Part shown: one piece after another, positions 29,224-38,143 of the stretch
How positions within the stretch are numbered: position 1 is the first letter of the stretch
Layout: every line of letters begins with the position of its first letter
From: Leclercia adecarboxylata
GTDB lineage: Bacteria; Pseudomonadota; Gammaproteobacteria; Enterobacterales; Enterobacteriaceae
Reading direction: 5' to 3'
NCBI RefSeq assembly: GCF_023639785.1
Contig: NZ_CP098325.1
Coordinates: 310,001-374,000 of the forward strand
Length of the DNA stretch: 64,000 nucleotides
Translations under genes and position numbers: made by a program
Notes under the pieces: generated by a model
The model's database searches: none
What the model saw: the letters and a program-made list of their open reading frames with translations, nothing else
What the model was told of the DNA's origin: nothing

Positions 29224-30218
29224 TGTACAAACCCTTTATTACCGTAAGTATTAAAACGTTTAACGAAGCCGAGTGTATAGAGAAAACCATCGACAGTATT
29301 CGCAGCCAGATTGCTGACTATCCGCATAAAATTATCGTTGCCGACAGTCTTTCTACGGATAACACCCAGCAGTTGGCCAGCGATAAAGGGGTGATGGTGG
29401 TGTCGTTAACCGAACCGGCAGACCGCTGCTGCGGCGTCGGGCATCAGCTGGGCTACCTTCACAGCGAAGGTGAGTTCATCCTGCTCATGGATGGCGATAT
29501 GGAGCTGGAGCCGGGGTTCATCGATCGGGCGGTGGCGTTTCTGCAGAAAAATCCCGGGTACGCTGGCGTGGCCGGGACGGTGGAGATGGACGACGCGTCA
29601 AACTATGAATTCACCTCCCGCAAGCAGCGGATCAATAAAATCTACCCCCTGGGCGACTGCGATCATCTCGGCGGCGGCGGTCTGTACCGCCTGTCGGCAA
29701 TTGCCGATATCGGCTACTTAACCAACCGCAGCCTGCATGCCTATGAGGAGGCGGAACTGGGTATTCGCCTGCTGACCGCAGGTTACAAACTGCATCGCCT
29801 GAATGTGCCCTATTTCCGGCACACCTCCTACACGATGCCGACCTTCAAAATGCTGCGCTATCGCTGGAAGAGCGGTTTCCATCAGGCGCCGGGAGAACTG
29901 CTGCGCAGCGCGTGGGGCAAACCCTGGTTCCGCGACGCGCTGATGCTGGTGAAAAACGAAGTCATCTTCGCCAGTTACATTCTCATCGTGCTGATTGCGT
30001 TCTTTACCTTCGACGTCAGCCTGATCGATATCGCGCTGTTGCCGCTGCTGGCCTTTATCCTGTTGAAAACCATTCGCAACCGCTCGTTAAAAAACGGCCT
30101 CAACAGCGTGATCAATCTGGCGGTGCTCTCTGCCGGGCTGGTCAAAGGTCTCTTTCATCCGCTTCGTGACCCCAGAGTGCCACCGGGCAATAAAGTTATT
30201 CATGAGCAGGGAGAGTAA
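29220..30218 (+). CDS. Family 2 glycosyltransferase
   Basis: The 332-residue GT-A enzyme has N-terminal ITVSIKTFNEAECIEKTIDS, then VADSLSTDNTQQL and the metal-binding LLMDGDMELEPGF (DGD) near 90-95. Two C-terminal hydrophobic segments (about 245-285) anchor it at the membrane. It adds one sugar to the lipid-linked repeat unit; donor and acceptor are unknown. It overlaps both neighbours and belongs to the operon. Confidence 0.85.
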   Translation: MMYKPFITVSIKTFNEAECIEKTIDSIRSQIADYPHKIIVADSLSTDNTQQLASDKGVMVVSLTEPADRCCGVGHQLGYLHSEGEFILLMDGDMELEPGFIDRAVAFLQKNPGYAGVAGTVEMDDASNYEFTSRKQRINKIYPLGDCDHLGGGGLYRLSAIADIGYLTNRSLHAYEEAELGIRLLTAGYKLHRLNVPYFRHTSYTMPTFKMLRYRWKSGFHQAPGELLRSAWGKPWFRDALMLVKNEVIFASYILIVLIAFFTFDVSLIDIALLPLLAFILLKTIRNRSLKNGLNSVINLAVLSAGLVKGLFHPLRDPRVPPGNKVIHEQGE

Positions 30219-31429
30219 TGAAAGTCTTACTGGTAAATAAGTTCTTCTTTATTAAAGGAGGAGCGGAAACGGTCTACTTTCAGGAACGCAACATGCTGAA
30301 AGAGGCCGGCGTGGAGGTGATTGATTTCTCGATGCAGCATGAGAAAAACTTCCCTTCTGACTATGCGGACTACTTTGTCACCAACGTGGATTACCATAAA
30401 GAGGGGGGGCTGCTGGCGGGGGCTAAAACCGCCATCAACTTTATTCACAACCGGGAAGCCTGTAAAAAAATGCGGGCGCTGCTGGAGAAGACGCGCCCGG
30501 AGATCGTCCATTTCCACAATATCTATCACCAGCTAACGCCTGCGCTGATCAAGGTCGCCCGGGATTTCGGCTGTAAGACGGTGTTAACCGCGCACGACTA
30601 TAAAATTATGTGCCCGTCCTACTCCATGCTGCGCGACGGCAAAGTGTGCGACGCCTGCGTGACCGGCACCGTGTTCAATGCGTTTCGCTATCGCTGCCAG
30701 GAAGGCTCGGCGTCAAAGAGCCTGCTGCTCTCCTTAGAGGCCACCTGGCAGTACATCGCGCAAAATTACCAGGCGCTGGACGTGATTGTCTCCCCGAGCG
30801 AGTTTCTGCGTAACGAGCTGAAACGCTCGCTGCCGGACTCCCGTATCGAGGTGATTGTGAACGGCATCGACGACGGCCAGCAGCCGCAAGAGAGCCCGGA
30901 TGAGTCCTATCTGCTCTACGTCGGGCGCCTGAGCCGTGAAAAAGGGGTGCCGACCCTGACCCGGGCGCATCAGCTTATGCGCAACAAAATGCCGTTAAAA
31001 GTGGTCGGCCACGGGCCGCTGCATGACGATATGGTGAAGACCTTTCCCGAGGCGGAGTTCCTGGGCTATGTGCAGCAGGGCCCGGATCTGGATGCGCTGA
31101 TTAAAAACGCCCGGGCGGTGGTGTTGCCCTCAGAATGTTATGAGAACTGCTCGATGGCGGTGCTGGAGGCGATGTCGTTTGCCCGGCCGGTGGTGGGGGC
31201 CCGTATTGGCGGGATCCCGGAGCAGATTCGACAGGGTGTGGAAGGATTGCTGTTTGAACCTGGCAACGCGCAGGATCTGGCCGATGCGCTGGACGTGATA
31301 GCGGAAAACCCACAGCAGGCCCGGGAGATGGGGCTGAAAGGCCGTGAGCGGCTTTGCCAGAAATACTCACTGCGCAAGCATATGGAAACGTTGCAGTCGC
31401 TGTACCGCGAGCTGCTCGACGGACGGTAA
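30218..31429 (+). CDS. GT4-family glycosyltransferase
   Basis: The 403-residue GT-B enzyme has an N-terminal NKFFFIKGGAETVYFQE glycine loop, a central VHFHNIYHQLTP and a C-terminal nucleotide-sugar site LYVGRLSREKGVPTL. The E-x7-E motif region is PSECYENCSMAVLEAM. A CPSY...CDAC cysteine segment near 130-150 resembles GT4 subgroups that bind a metal or disulfide there. The start shares one base with the previous stop codon (TAATG). Confidence 0.87.
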   Translation: MKVLLVNKFFFIKGGAETVYFQERNMLKEAGVEVIDFSMQHEKNFPSDYADYFVTNVDYHKEGGLLAGAKTAINFIHNREACKKMRALLEKTRPEIVHFHNIYHQLTPALIKVARDFGCKTVLTAHDYKIMCPSYSMLRDGKVCDACVTGTVFNAFRYRCQEGSASKSLLLSLEATWQYIAQNYQALDVIVSPSEFLRNELKRSLPDSRIEVIVNGIDDGQQPQESPDESYLLYVGRLSREKGVPTLTRAHQLMRNKMPLKVVGHGPLHDDMVKTFPEAEFLGYVQQGPDLDALIKNARAVVLPSECYENCSMAVLEAMSFARPVVGARIGGIPEQIRQGVEGLLFEPGNAQDLADALDVIAENPQQAREMGLKGRERLCQKYSLRKHMETLQSLYRELLDGR

Positions 31430-31430
31430 C

Positions 31431-32543
31431 ATGGCAAAAAAAATCACGGTGTTGGGTACCCGCGGGATCCCCGATGTGCTGGGCGGCGTCGAAACCCATT
31501 GTCAGAATCTCTACCCGGCTATTCGCCAGCAGTATGACGTGGATATTTGCGTTATTGCCCGGTCACCCTACGTACCCTACCGGCGCTCGCGCTACAAAAA
31601 CGTCGAGACGCTGGCGCTGTGGGCCCCCAAAAAACGCAGTTTTGAGGCCATTGTGCACTCTGTTATTGCCGCGTTGAGGACATTTTTCGATCGATCCGAT
31701 ATTGTTCATGTTCACGCCATCGGCCCCGGCCTTGTGGTGCCGCTGTTACGCCTGCTGGGCAAACGCGTGGTCTTTACCCATCACGGGCCGGACTACGATC
31801 GCCAGAAGTGGGGCAAGATGGCGAAAAAAATCCTGATGCTCGGTGAGAAAGTGGCGGTGAAGTATGCCAGTGAAGTGATTGTGATTTCTGAGGTGATCAA
31901 CCAGCTGATCCAGCAGAAATACTACCGCTATGATGCGCATCTGATTTATAACGGCGTGAACGTGCCAAAACCGCTGGAGAAAGAGACGGTCGATAAGATC
32001 CTCGGCCGGTATGATTTGCAGCCTGGGGGCTATATTGTGCTGGTCGGGCGATTTGTTGAAGAGAAGGGGATGCATGACGCCATCGCCGCGTATCAACAAT
32101 CGGGCCTGACGTTGCCGCTGGTGCTGGTGGGGGATTCGGATCACCCCTCGGAATACAGTTTGCGTCTGAAGCAGCTCGCGTTTGAGACGCCGGGCGTGGT
32201 GATGACGGGGTTTTTAAAAGGTGAGGAGTTGCAGGTGGTCTTCTCTCAGGCTTCACTCTTTGTGATGCCGTCGTACCATGAGGGGCTACCCATTGCGCTG
32301 CTGGAGGCGATGTCCTATTCCCTGCCGGTGGTGGTAAGCGATATTCTGCCCAATCTCGAGGTCGGCCTGCCGGATGAGACCAGCTTTAAGCTGGGGAATA
32401 TCGCGGATTTAGCGCAAAAGATGGCAAGCCAGGCGAATTTGCCGCGCGTGGATTACGGTGATTTTCTGAAGCGTTACAACTGGGACGAAATCGCCAGGAA
32501 AACCGTCTCTGTCTACCATAAATTAGATAAAACAATAGGTTAA
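31431..32543 (+). CDS. GT4-family glycosyltransferase (second)
   Basis: The 370-residue GT-B enzyme starts at the ATG at 31431 (MAKKITVLGTRGIPDVLGG), one base after the previous gene; the frame is open upstream inside that gene but is not used. The GTRGIP...GGVETH motif, GRFVEEKGMHDA and PSYHEGLPIALLEAMSY are typical of enzymes using nucleotide-hexoses in EPS synthesis. It completes a set of three transferases, which with the initiating enzyme fits a repeat unit of about four sugars or more. Confidence 0.87.
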   Translation: MAKKITVLGTRGIPDVLGGVETHCQNLYPAIRQQYDVDICVIARSPYVPYRRSRYKNVETLALWAPKKRSFEAIVHSVIAALRTFFDRSDIVHVHAIGPGLVVPLLRLLGKRVVFTHHGPDYDRQKWGKMAKKILMLGEKVAVKYASEVIVISEVINQLIQQKYYRYDAHLIYNGVNVPKPLEKETVDKILGRYDLQPGGYIVLVGRFVEEKGMHDAIAAYQQSGLTLPLVLVGDSDHPSEYSLRLKQLAFETPGVVMTGFLKGEELQVVFSQASLFVMPSYHEGLPIALLEAMSYSLPVVVSDILPNLEVGLPDETSFKLGNIADLAQKMASQANLPRVDYGDFLKRYNWDEIARKTVSVYHKLDKTIG

Positions 32544-32545
32544 AA

Positions 32546-32953
32546 TTGACCAGTAAGCCCAGAAACCCGATAGTTATCGATCGTTTTTACGAAGTGCTTG
32601 ATAAGAACGTTGCCGCTCAACTGACCCCTGAGCAAAAAGAGGAGATCGAGGATGCTATCGTTTCGATTACCCTGGCGTCGCGGCACCGGATCGATTTCCG
32701 TAAAAGTTTTCCTTTCTTTGGCAAACGCCTCTATATGGTGTTTTTACTGGGACGGGATCTCCGCGCGCGTTCCCGCCCGGAGTCAAAACTCTCACGTATC
32801 GTGGTGACCTTCCTCATTCTGTTTGCCACGCTGTTCCTGCTGTGTTGCGTGCTGCTGACGCTCTATATGATCAAATCGGCGCTGGGGATAGACGTCTTCC
32901 AGAACTTCCACGTCGGGATTTGGGACTGGTGGCTTAACCTGAAATACCAGTAA
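32546..32953 (+). CDS. Small membrane protein of the exopolysaccharide locus, unknown function
   Basis: The 135-residue frame starts with TTG at 32546, two bases after the preceding stop; there is no ATG until residue 69, so TTG is the likely start. The N-terminal 80 residues are charged and helical (LTPEQKEEIEDAIVSI) and basic around 70-80. One strong membrane segment lies at about 83-110 and a short aromatic tail (GIWDWWLNLKYQ) ends the protein. I do not recognise the family. Confidence 0.6.
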   Translation: MTSKPRNPIVIDRFYEVLDKNVAAQLTPEQKEEIEDAIVSITLASRHRIDFRKSFPFFGKRLYMVFLLGRDLRARSRPESKLSRIVVTFLILFATLFLLCCVLLTLYMIKSALGIDVFQNFHVGIWDWWLNLKYQ

Positions 32954-32957
32954 AGCG

Positions 32958-32980
32958 CAGGTGCCTGATGGCACCTGTTT
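32958..32980. terminator. Terminator between EPS operon and galE
   Basis: The stem CAGGTGCC/GGCACCTG with a TGAT loop and three following T residues lies between convergent transcription units. The short T-run makes it a modest terminator. Confidence 0.65.
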
Positions 32981-32993
32981 GCGTTGCTGAACG

Positions 32994-34010
32994 TCAGGCG
33001 TTATACCCTCCGGGATTGTTCTTCTGCCAGTTCCAGGCGTCACGCATCATCTCATCCAGGCTGCGCGTGGCCTGCCATCCCAGCTGCTGGCGCGCCAGCG
33101 ACGAATCCGACCAGCACTCTGCCACGTCGCCGGAACGCCTGCCGACGATGCGATAGTTGATTCTGGTCTGGGCGGCTTTTTCGAATGCCTTAATCAGGTC
33201 AATCACCGAATACCCGACGCCGGTTCCAAGATTGATGACCTTAAACGCCTCGCCTTCGTCTTTATGATCCAGCGCAGCCAGATGGCCACAGGCCAGATCC
33301 ATGACATGAATGTAATCCCGAATGCCGGTTCCGTCTGGCGTCGGATAGTCATCGCCAAAGACGGTCAGGCACGCCAGTTTGCCAATAGCAACCTGAGAAA
33401 TATAAGGCACGAGATTATTGGGAATACCGTTCGGATCTTCCCCCAGGCGCCCGGAAGGGTGCGCGCCTACCGGATTAAAATAGCGCAGACAGGCGATCCT
33501 GAATTGCGGTTGTGCGGCCGAGAAATCCCGCAAAATCTGCTCCACCATCAGCTTGGAGGTACCGTACGGGTTGGTTGTACCGCCGGTGCGGGACTTTTCG
33601 CTCAGGGGCACGGCGTCGGGATTGCCATACACTGTGGCCGACGAGCTGAAAATAAGGCTGGTCACGCCCGCCCGCTGCATTTCATCCAGAAGCACCATCG
33701 TCCCGACCACATTATTTTCATAATAGGCGAGAGGCCGGGCGATGGATTCGGAAACAGATTTAAGGCCAGCGAAGTGGATGACGTCGGTAATGGTATGCTG
33801 AGTGAACAGCGTTTTTAGGGCGTCGCGATCGAGAATATCCGCGATGTGAACCACGGGCTGTTTTCCCGTTAATTCTGCAACCCGGATTAACGACTCCTGC
33901 GAAGCATTAGAGAGATTATCAATGACAACAACGTCTTCTCCGCGCTCCAGTAATGTCAGTACCGTGTGAGAACCAATATAGCCTGCACCGCCCGTAACCA
34001 GAATTGCCAT
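32994..34010 (-). CDS. galE: UDP-glucose 4-epimerase
   Basis: This enzyme interconverts UDP-glucose and UDP-galactose, supplying UDP-Gal to the neighbouring glycosyltransferases. The 338-residue SDR protein has the NAD-binding TGGAGYIGSHT at 7-17, the NPYGTSK catalytic Y-x3-K, and RYFNPVGAHPSGRLGEDP. It is probably a second galE dedicated to the EPS locus, since the main copy lies in the gal operon of enterobacteria; that cannot be checked here. It faces the EPS operon. Confidence 0.93.
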   Translation of the reverse strand: MAILVTGGAGYIGSHTVLTLLERGEDVVVIDNLSNASQESLIRVAELTGKQPVVHIADILDRDALKTLFTQHTITDVIHFAGLKSVSESIARPLAYYENNVVGTMVLLDEMQRAGVTSLIFSSSATVYGNPDAVPLSEKSRTGGTTNPYGTSKLMVEQILRDFSAAQPQFRIACLRYFNPVGAHPSGRLGEDPNGIPNNLVPYISQVAIGKLACLTVFGDDYPTPDGTGIRDYIHVMDLACGHLAALDHKDEGEAFKVINLGTGVGYSVIDLIKAFEKAAQTRINYRIVGRRSGDVAECWSDSSLARQQLGWQATRSLDEMMRDAWNWQKNNPGGYNA

Positions 34011-34132
34011 AATAAATCCCCTAAAAAGCCCGCATCTGTCCGCCCACTAAGGTGGCGGAAAATAATCGCTCTTTTGCAGTTTTTTATCCTGTTACTCTGG
34101 TTAGGTTAGTGCTAATTCCCCATATTGTCACT

Positions 34133-35059
34133 TTAGCTAAAAAGACGCTTCCGGTGATTAACCATAACTTTATATGCCAGCTTTTTAAGGGTGGAAAGAA
34201 GGCTGAAGGTCAGGTGTTTTGTATCATAGACAATATAGTTATCGGTGAAATTTAACGTGTGGATTCCGTCACTGTTATTAATCGACGAACTTATTTTGCC
34301 TACCAGTTTCTCTTCATATTTATGCGGCGTCAGGCTGGTTAATTCTTTGATGAAGATAGACTTACCGTAAAAGCCAGGATTGCACTCCTGGGTAAAGAGG
34401 TAGGTTTTATCGTTGATCGAGTAGGGCTTGCCGGCGCCTCTGGCATGAATATTACAGATATCCAGGGCCGGGGAGATTTGCTTCCAGTCGCCGAGAATGC
34501 CCTCTGAGGTGTGGATCACCAGCTCGTTATCCATGGTGGTGGAGACCAGGTAATTCACGCCGTTCAGCTCAAAGACCACGTTATCCGTCACGGCCAGGTC
34601 TGAGACCAGCACTTTGACCTTTTCCCAGCGCGCAGGGAAATCAACGGACTGGAACAGAATGACCTCTTTTCTCTCTGATGACTCGGGGATCATGAACAGT
34701 TTGCCGTCGAGTTCAAACAGGAACGGAAAAGAGAGATGGCATTTTAAGTCATCAAACCCTTCAAGCTTAACGTCGTCCGTTTCCTCAAGATCGTTATTAA
34801 GAATACGACAGCGCAGTACGCCCTTAGCGTTAAGGAAGGAGAAAGCTTCATAAAAAACATACAGTCGGTCACCTTTATCTATAATAAAAGGATCGGCCTG
34901 GAAGATATATTTTTTATCAAGCTGCCGTGCTTTTGCGTTACACAGAATATCCAGCGTGTTATCCGGAAAAACATGCTTGCCGTGGCTATTAATGACCATG
35001 ATGTCCCAGGACTCATGGAAAAACAGCTTTTTGATTAATTTGTTATTTTTATTAAACAT
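34133..35059 (-). CDS. GINT1-like beta-propeller protein, possible glycosyltransferase-associated
   Basis: The 308-residue soluble protein lacks a signal peptide. It resembles the family named after the N-terminal domain of glucosamine inositolphosphorylceramide transferase, a five-bladed propeller of GH43-like fold: FQADPFIIDKGDRLYVFYEA, CHLSFPFLFELDGKLFMIPE and ARGAGKPYSINDKTYLFTQE are blade-like repeats. Such proteins occur in polysaccharide loci, often fused to transferase or formyltransferase domains. Its role here is unknown. The AT-rich 5' part suggests separate acquisition. Confidence 0.6.
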   Translation of the reverse strand: MFNKNNKLIKKLFFHESWDIMVINSHGKHVFPDNTLDILCNAKARQLDKKYIFQADPFIIDKGDRLYVFYEAFSFLNAKGVLRCRILNNDLEETDDVKLEGFDDLKCHLSFPFLFELDGKLFMIPESSERKEVILFQSVDFPARWEKVKVLVSDLAVTDNVVFELNGVNYLVSTTMDNELVIHTSEGILGDWKQISPALDICNIHARGAGKPYSINDKTYLFTQECNPGFYGKSIFIKELTSLTPHKYEEKLVGKISSSINNSDGIHTLNFTDNYIVYDTKHLTFSLLSTLKKLAYKVMVNHRKRLFS

Positions 35060-35288
35060 TTCACCCTGCTACTCATGAGTAAAGATGAATAAATCCAGAA
35101 ATAAGCGGTGTCTGTTGGCCCAGAGGTATGATAGATGAATCGTGACACTCACTTTTCCTGCGCAGTAACATATCAACCTTAGTGCAGCGTTTGTAAATAG
35201 AAATAGTCATATCGGGTGAGTTCCGGGATATATCCTGTGAAATAAAATGTCATCTGTTGGCGTCGGGTTTTGGGAAGAAGGGTATTCA

Positions 35289-36713
35289 ATGCGCTTAAAC
35301 GTTCTGCCGGGCAGTATAAATCCATTGATGCTTCTTATCGCCGGGGCGCTGATGTTCTCTTCGGGTTGGGCCTGTGCGGAAAGTGCAGAAGCCTTGCAGA
35401 CGGTGCATCCACCCGCTATCAGCGGCCCCCTGGCAAACCCTGGTAACGGCGTGGCCCGTTTTCACGATCAGGACTTGAACCTGGCGGATTATCCGGCGAC
35501 AGGCCTCGAATATCGTCGCTATTACTGGAGCGAGGTTGAACCGCGAGAAGGGCAGTACAATTTTGCGCTGGTGGATGAGGGATTTGCGGCGGCGGCGGCA
35601 CATCAACCGCCCATGAACGTCGGCCTGCGCTTTATGATCCTCGATGGGCCGGAGTCGGGCTCAGAGATCCCCCAGTGGCTGATCGACAAAGGGATTAAAG
35701 GCACCTGGACGCCGGATCATAAAACCTTTGCCCCCGATCTGGACGATCCCACCTATATCGCTTACGCCCGGCGGCTTTTGCAGGCGTTTGGCGCGCGGTA
35801 CAACAATAACCCGGAGCTGGCGTTTATCGACATCGGAATGGTCGGGGCCTGGGGAGAGTGGCATAACAGCAACTTCCCGAACCTGCCGCCTTTGCAGGAG
35901 CGCTATCCCCCCGCGCTGCTCAACCGTTACGTTGATATGCATTTCAGCGCCTTCCCCGACACGCCTAAGATCATGCTGCTTAACGGCTATGATTCCGTCG
36001 CATATGCAGTGAAAAAAGGGGCGGGCTGGCGTGCGGACTGCTGGGGGGACTGGCGCAACTTCAGCCCCACCTGGAGCCATATGGCCAATGATTACCCGGA
36101 GCGGCTCACGACGGCGCAGGCGGCCTGGCCGGGGTTCAACAACGCCTGGAAAAAGGCACCCATCAGCCTTGAGATCTGCGGCCATATGGCGGAATGGCTG
36201 ACCGAGCAAAAGTACACGCGGGAAGAGGTGCAGGCGACCTTTGACTGGGCGCTGGCGCAGCATGCCAGCACCCTGAATATTAAATCCACCGAGATACCGA
36301 AGGTCTATCGCGATATCGTCGACAAGGCGCTGACAAAAATAGGCTATCGCTTCCGGGTGGTGTCGCTGACCCATCCGGTGAGCGCGCGTGCGGGGCAGGC
36401 CGTGTCGCTCACCAGCCAATGGTCGAATGACGGCGTGGCACCAATTTATCTGCGTTATACCCTTGCCTGGCGACTGCAGGACACGCGCGGGAATACGGTC
36501 GCGCAGGGCAACGCCGGGGACGATATCCGCCAGTGGCTACCGGGCGGGCACAGCTCGGCTTATCAGCTGGCAACCCCGGGTAACCTGGCGTCAGGGCGCT
36601 ATTATCTTGATTTGGCGCTGGTGGATAACACCGGTAAGGCGCGCATACAGCTCGCTAACGAGGGGAAGTTGAGTGATGGGTGGTACCGGTTGTCGTCGGT
36701 GGTGATTGAGTGA
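35289..36713 (+). CDS. Secreted DUF4832 glycosidase-like protein
   Basis: This 474-residue exported protein has a signal peptide (about 1-30, cleaved after WACA). A TIM-barrel-like domain (RYYWSEVEPREGQYNF, IGMVGAWGEWHNS with E190, then ICGHMAEWL) resembles family 42-type glycosidases. A C-terminal DUF4832 beta-domain starts near 365 (VSLTHPVSARAGQAVSLTSQ). The ATG at 35289 has AAGGG seven bases upstream; an earlier ATG at 35247 lacks a site. At the edge of the EPS locus, it may trim or degrade the polymer. Confidence 0.7.
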   Translation: MRLNVLPGSINPLMLLIAGALMFSSGWACAESAEALQTVHPPAISGPLANPGNGVARFHDQDLNLADYPATGLEYRRYYWSEVEPREGQYNFALVDEGFAAAAAHQPPMNVGLRFMILDGPESGSEIPQWLIDKGIKGTWTPDHKTFAPDLDDPTYIAYARRLLQAFGARYNNNPELAFIDIGMVGAWGEWHNSNFPNLPPLQERYPPALLNRYVDMHFSAFPDTPKIMLLNGYDSVAYAVKKGAGWRADCWGDWRNFSPTWSHMANDYPERLTTAQAAWPGFNNAWKKAPISLEICGHMAEWLTEQKYTREEVQATFDWALAQHASTLNIKSTEIPKVYRDIVDKALTKIGYRFRVVSLTHPVSARAGQAVSLTSQWSNDGVAPIYLRYTLAWRLQDTRGNTVAQGNAGDDIRQWLPGGHSSAYQLATPGNLASGRYYLDLALVDNTGKARIQLANEGKLSDGWYRLSSVVIE

Positions 36714-36723
36714 GGGGGAGTGG

Positions 36724-36789
36724 ATTCTCCAAAAGCAAAAACCCGCCTTTTGGGCGGGTTCTTTAAATAGTGGTGCCGGACTCGGAATC
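36724..36789. repeat. Displaced copy of tRNA-Phe 3' end plus terminator (att-like, distal)
   Basis: These 66 bases repeat 40239-40305 with a single-base difference (one C fewer in the GTGCC(C)GGACTC part). They comprise the tRNA 3' terminal 20 bases on the minus strand and the GCCTTTTGGGC hairpin terminator beside them. The direct orientation and the distance fit an integration scar. Confidence 0.88.
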
Positions 36790-37382
36790 ATATCTACGAC
36801 TAACATGCTGTTTGTCATTATTTTTGTTGGTATTTCTTGTAAATAGCGCCCCCACGAAGACCCCGTAAAAAAGTGCTTTAGTTTTGTGATGGTTGTCACG
36901 AAAAATCGGTGTTTAATGGTAGGGGGGCTTCGTTATGTGTGGATTCCATATATACCGGTGTGAAAACATACTCACCTCACTCGTAGGGGGTTAATTCGTT
37001 ACCCCTGCATTGAGCTTTAAGTTGATATGTCGGATTAGATGCTTTTGAGATAATGCTCGGTGTAATGATTTATTACCATATAAATCATAATGATATTTTA
37101 ATGGTTTTTTAGATGTCGCCATGAAGCAGTTGAGATAACCAAACATCATGGCTCACTTTAATTACATTGAAAACTGTCTACTGATCCCCCTGCTTTGATT
37201 CCCCTTAGGTCGATATGCTGACAGAGCTGGAGTCACCCATGCACTTGTGGCTGGAAACCAGTGTCCACCCTATTCTGTTTGCGCAGTTAAGGCCATTTTT
37301 CACACACCAGTATAATTTATGCCAGCATTTATCCAATTGCGATGCTGGCATAACTGAGATAAGGAGATAAGCCGAATGAAAA
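36790..37382. other. AT-rich non-coding stretch at islet left end
   Basis: This holds about 590 bases without a convincing gene. A 52-codon frame at 37214-37372 on the plus strand (MLTELESPMHLWLETSVHPI...) has plausible codon use but a weak ribosome-binding site and may be a gene fragment. Nothing else is recognised. Confidence 0.35.
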
Positions 37383-37973
37383 TCAGTTTTTTCCAGTAGT
37401 ATTACTTCTGTGTAAATTATAGTAGTTAACAAATAGGCGAGCGTTGATGATTTCCCACCAACCGTAAGCGGTCACTGACAGCAATAGGAAAGAAAGCACG
37501 GCACCAATACCTGAACCGATAGCCTTACACAACATGAAAAACGTTAACTCAGAATGACTAAGAGCTTTATATATCAAGCTTATAGCGTTTGTTCCCCACA
37601 TAGTGCAAAGTAAAAATGTAGTAACAAAAAATATATCAATAACCAGTAACGAAAATTTTGCCCCCCATCCAGTCTGAGATGTTATCTCAGCCATCCCATC
37701 ATCCCTAAATAGCACAACTGACTGGATGCGATTAATGCTTTTGTACATCCAGATGGTGGCTAATGGATAGCGGGTATTCATCATTAAAAGAATTTCATGA
37801 TATTTGGAATAACGGTGTCGTGTTGCAAGAGCAAAATAATATTCGACAAGCCGGGGATCGTGGTTTGGCTGAGAAAATATAAATAGAAATTTCTCTAGCG
37901 CTTCGTTTTCTGATTTTTTGTTAAAAAAGTTAGATGAAATTAATGACAACAATGTATTAATAAGCTCACCCAT
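37383..37973 (-). CDS. Membrane protein of unknown function in the tRNA-Phe islet
   Basis: The 196-residue protein has a helical, polar N-terminal region of about 105 residues (including LVEYYFALATRHRYSKYHEI). Two hydrophobic segments follow at about 108-132 and 143-172, then a short polar tail ending HRSNTTGKN. I do not recognise a family. Codon use and low GC differ from the core genes nearby. It diverges from the AlbA_2 gene, the only other gene in the islet, so the two may act together. Confidence 0.6.
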   Translation of the reverse strand: MGELINTLLSLISSNFFNKKSENEALEKFLFIFSQPNHDPRLVEYYFALATRHRYSKYHEILLMMNTRYPLATIWMYKSINRIQSVVLFRDDGMAEITSQTGWGAKFSLLVIDIFFVTTFLLCTMWGTNAISLIYKALSHSELTFFMLCKAIGSGIGAVLSFLLLSVTAYGWWEIINARLFVNYYNLHRSNTTGKN

Positions 37974-38143
37974 ATAACCTCCATGTATATATTAAATATC
38001 AAATGCTGTTCAGGACCTGTCGTATAATTTAAGTGCTACGGCTATTGAGTCCGTAGTCACGTTATGTTAACACAGCCTGGCTATCGGATAATCAGCAGAT
38101 GCGATATGATATAGCCGAACATTTTTCAGCCAGAGTAACCGCT

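Noticed and set aside
37205..37432. 75-codon minus-strand frame at the end of the islet membrane protein gene
   Set aside because: It overlaps the 3' end of a better gene in another frame and has no recognisable start signal.
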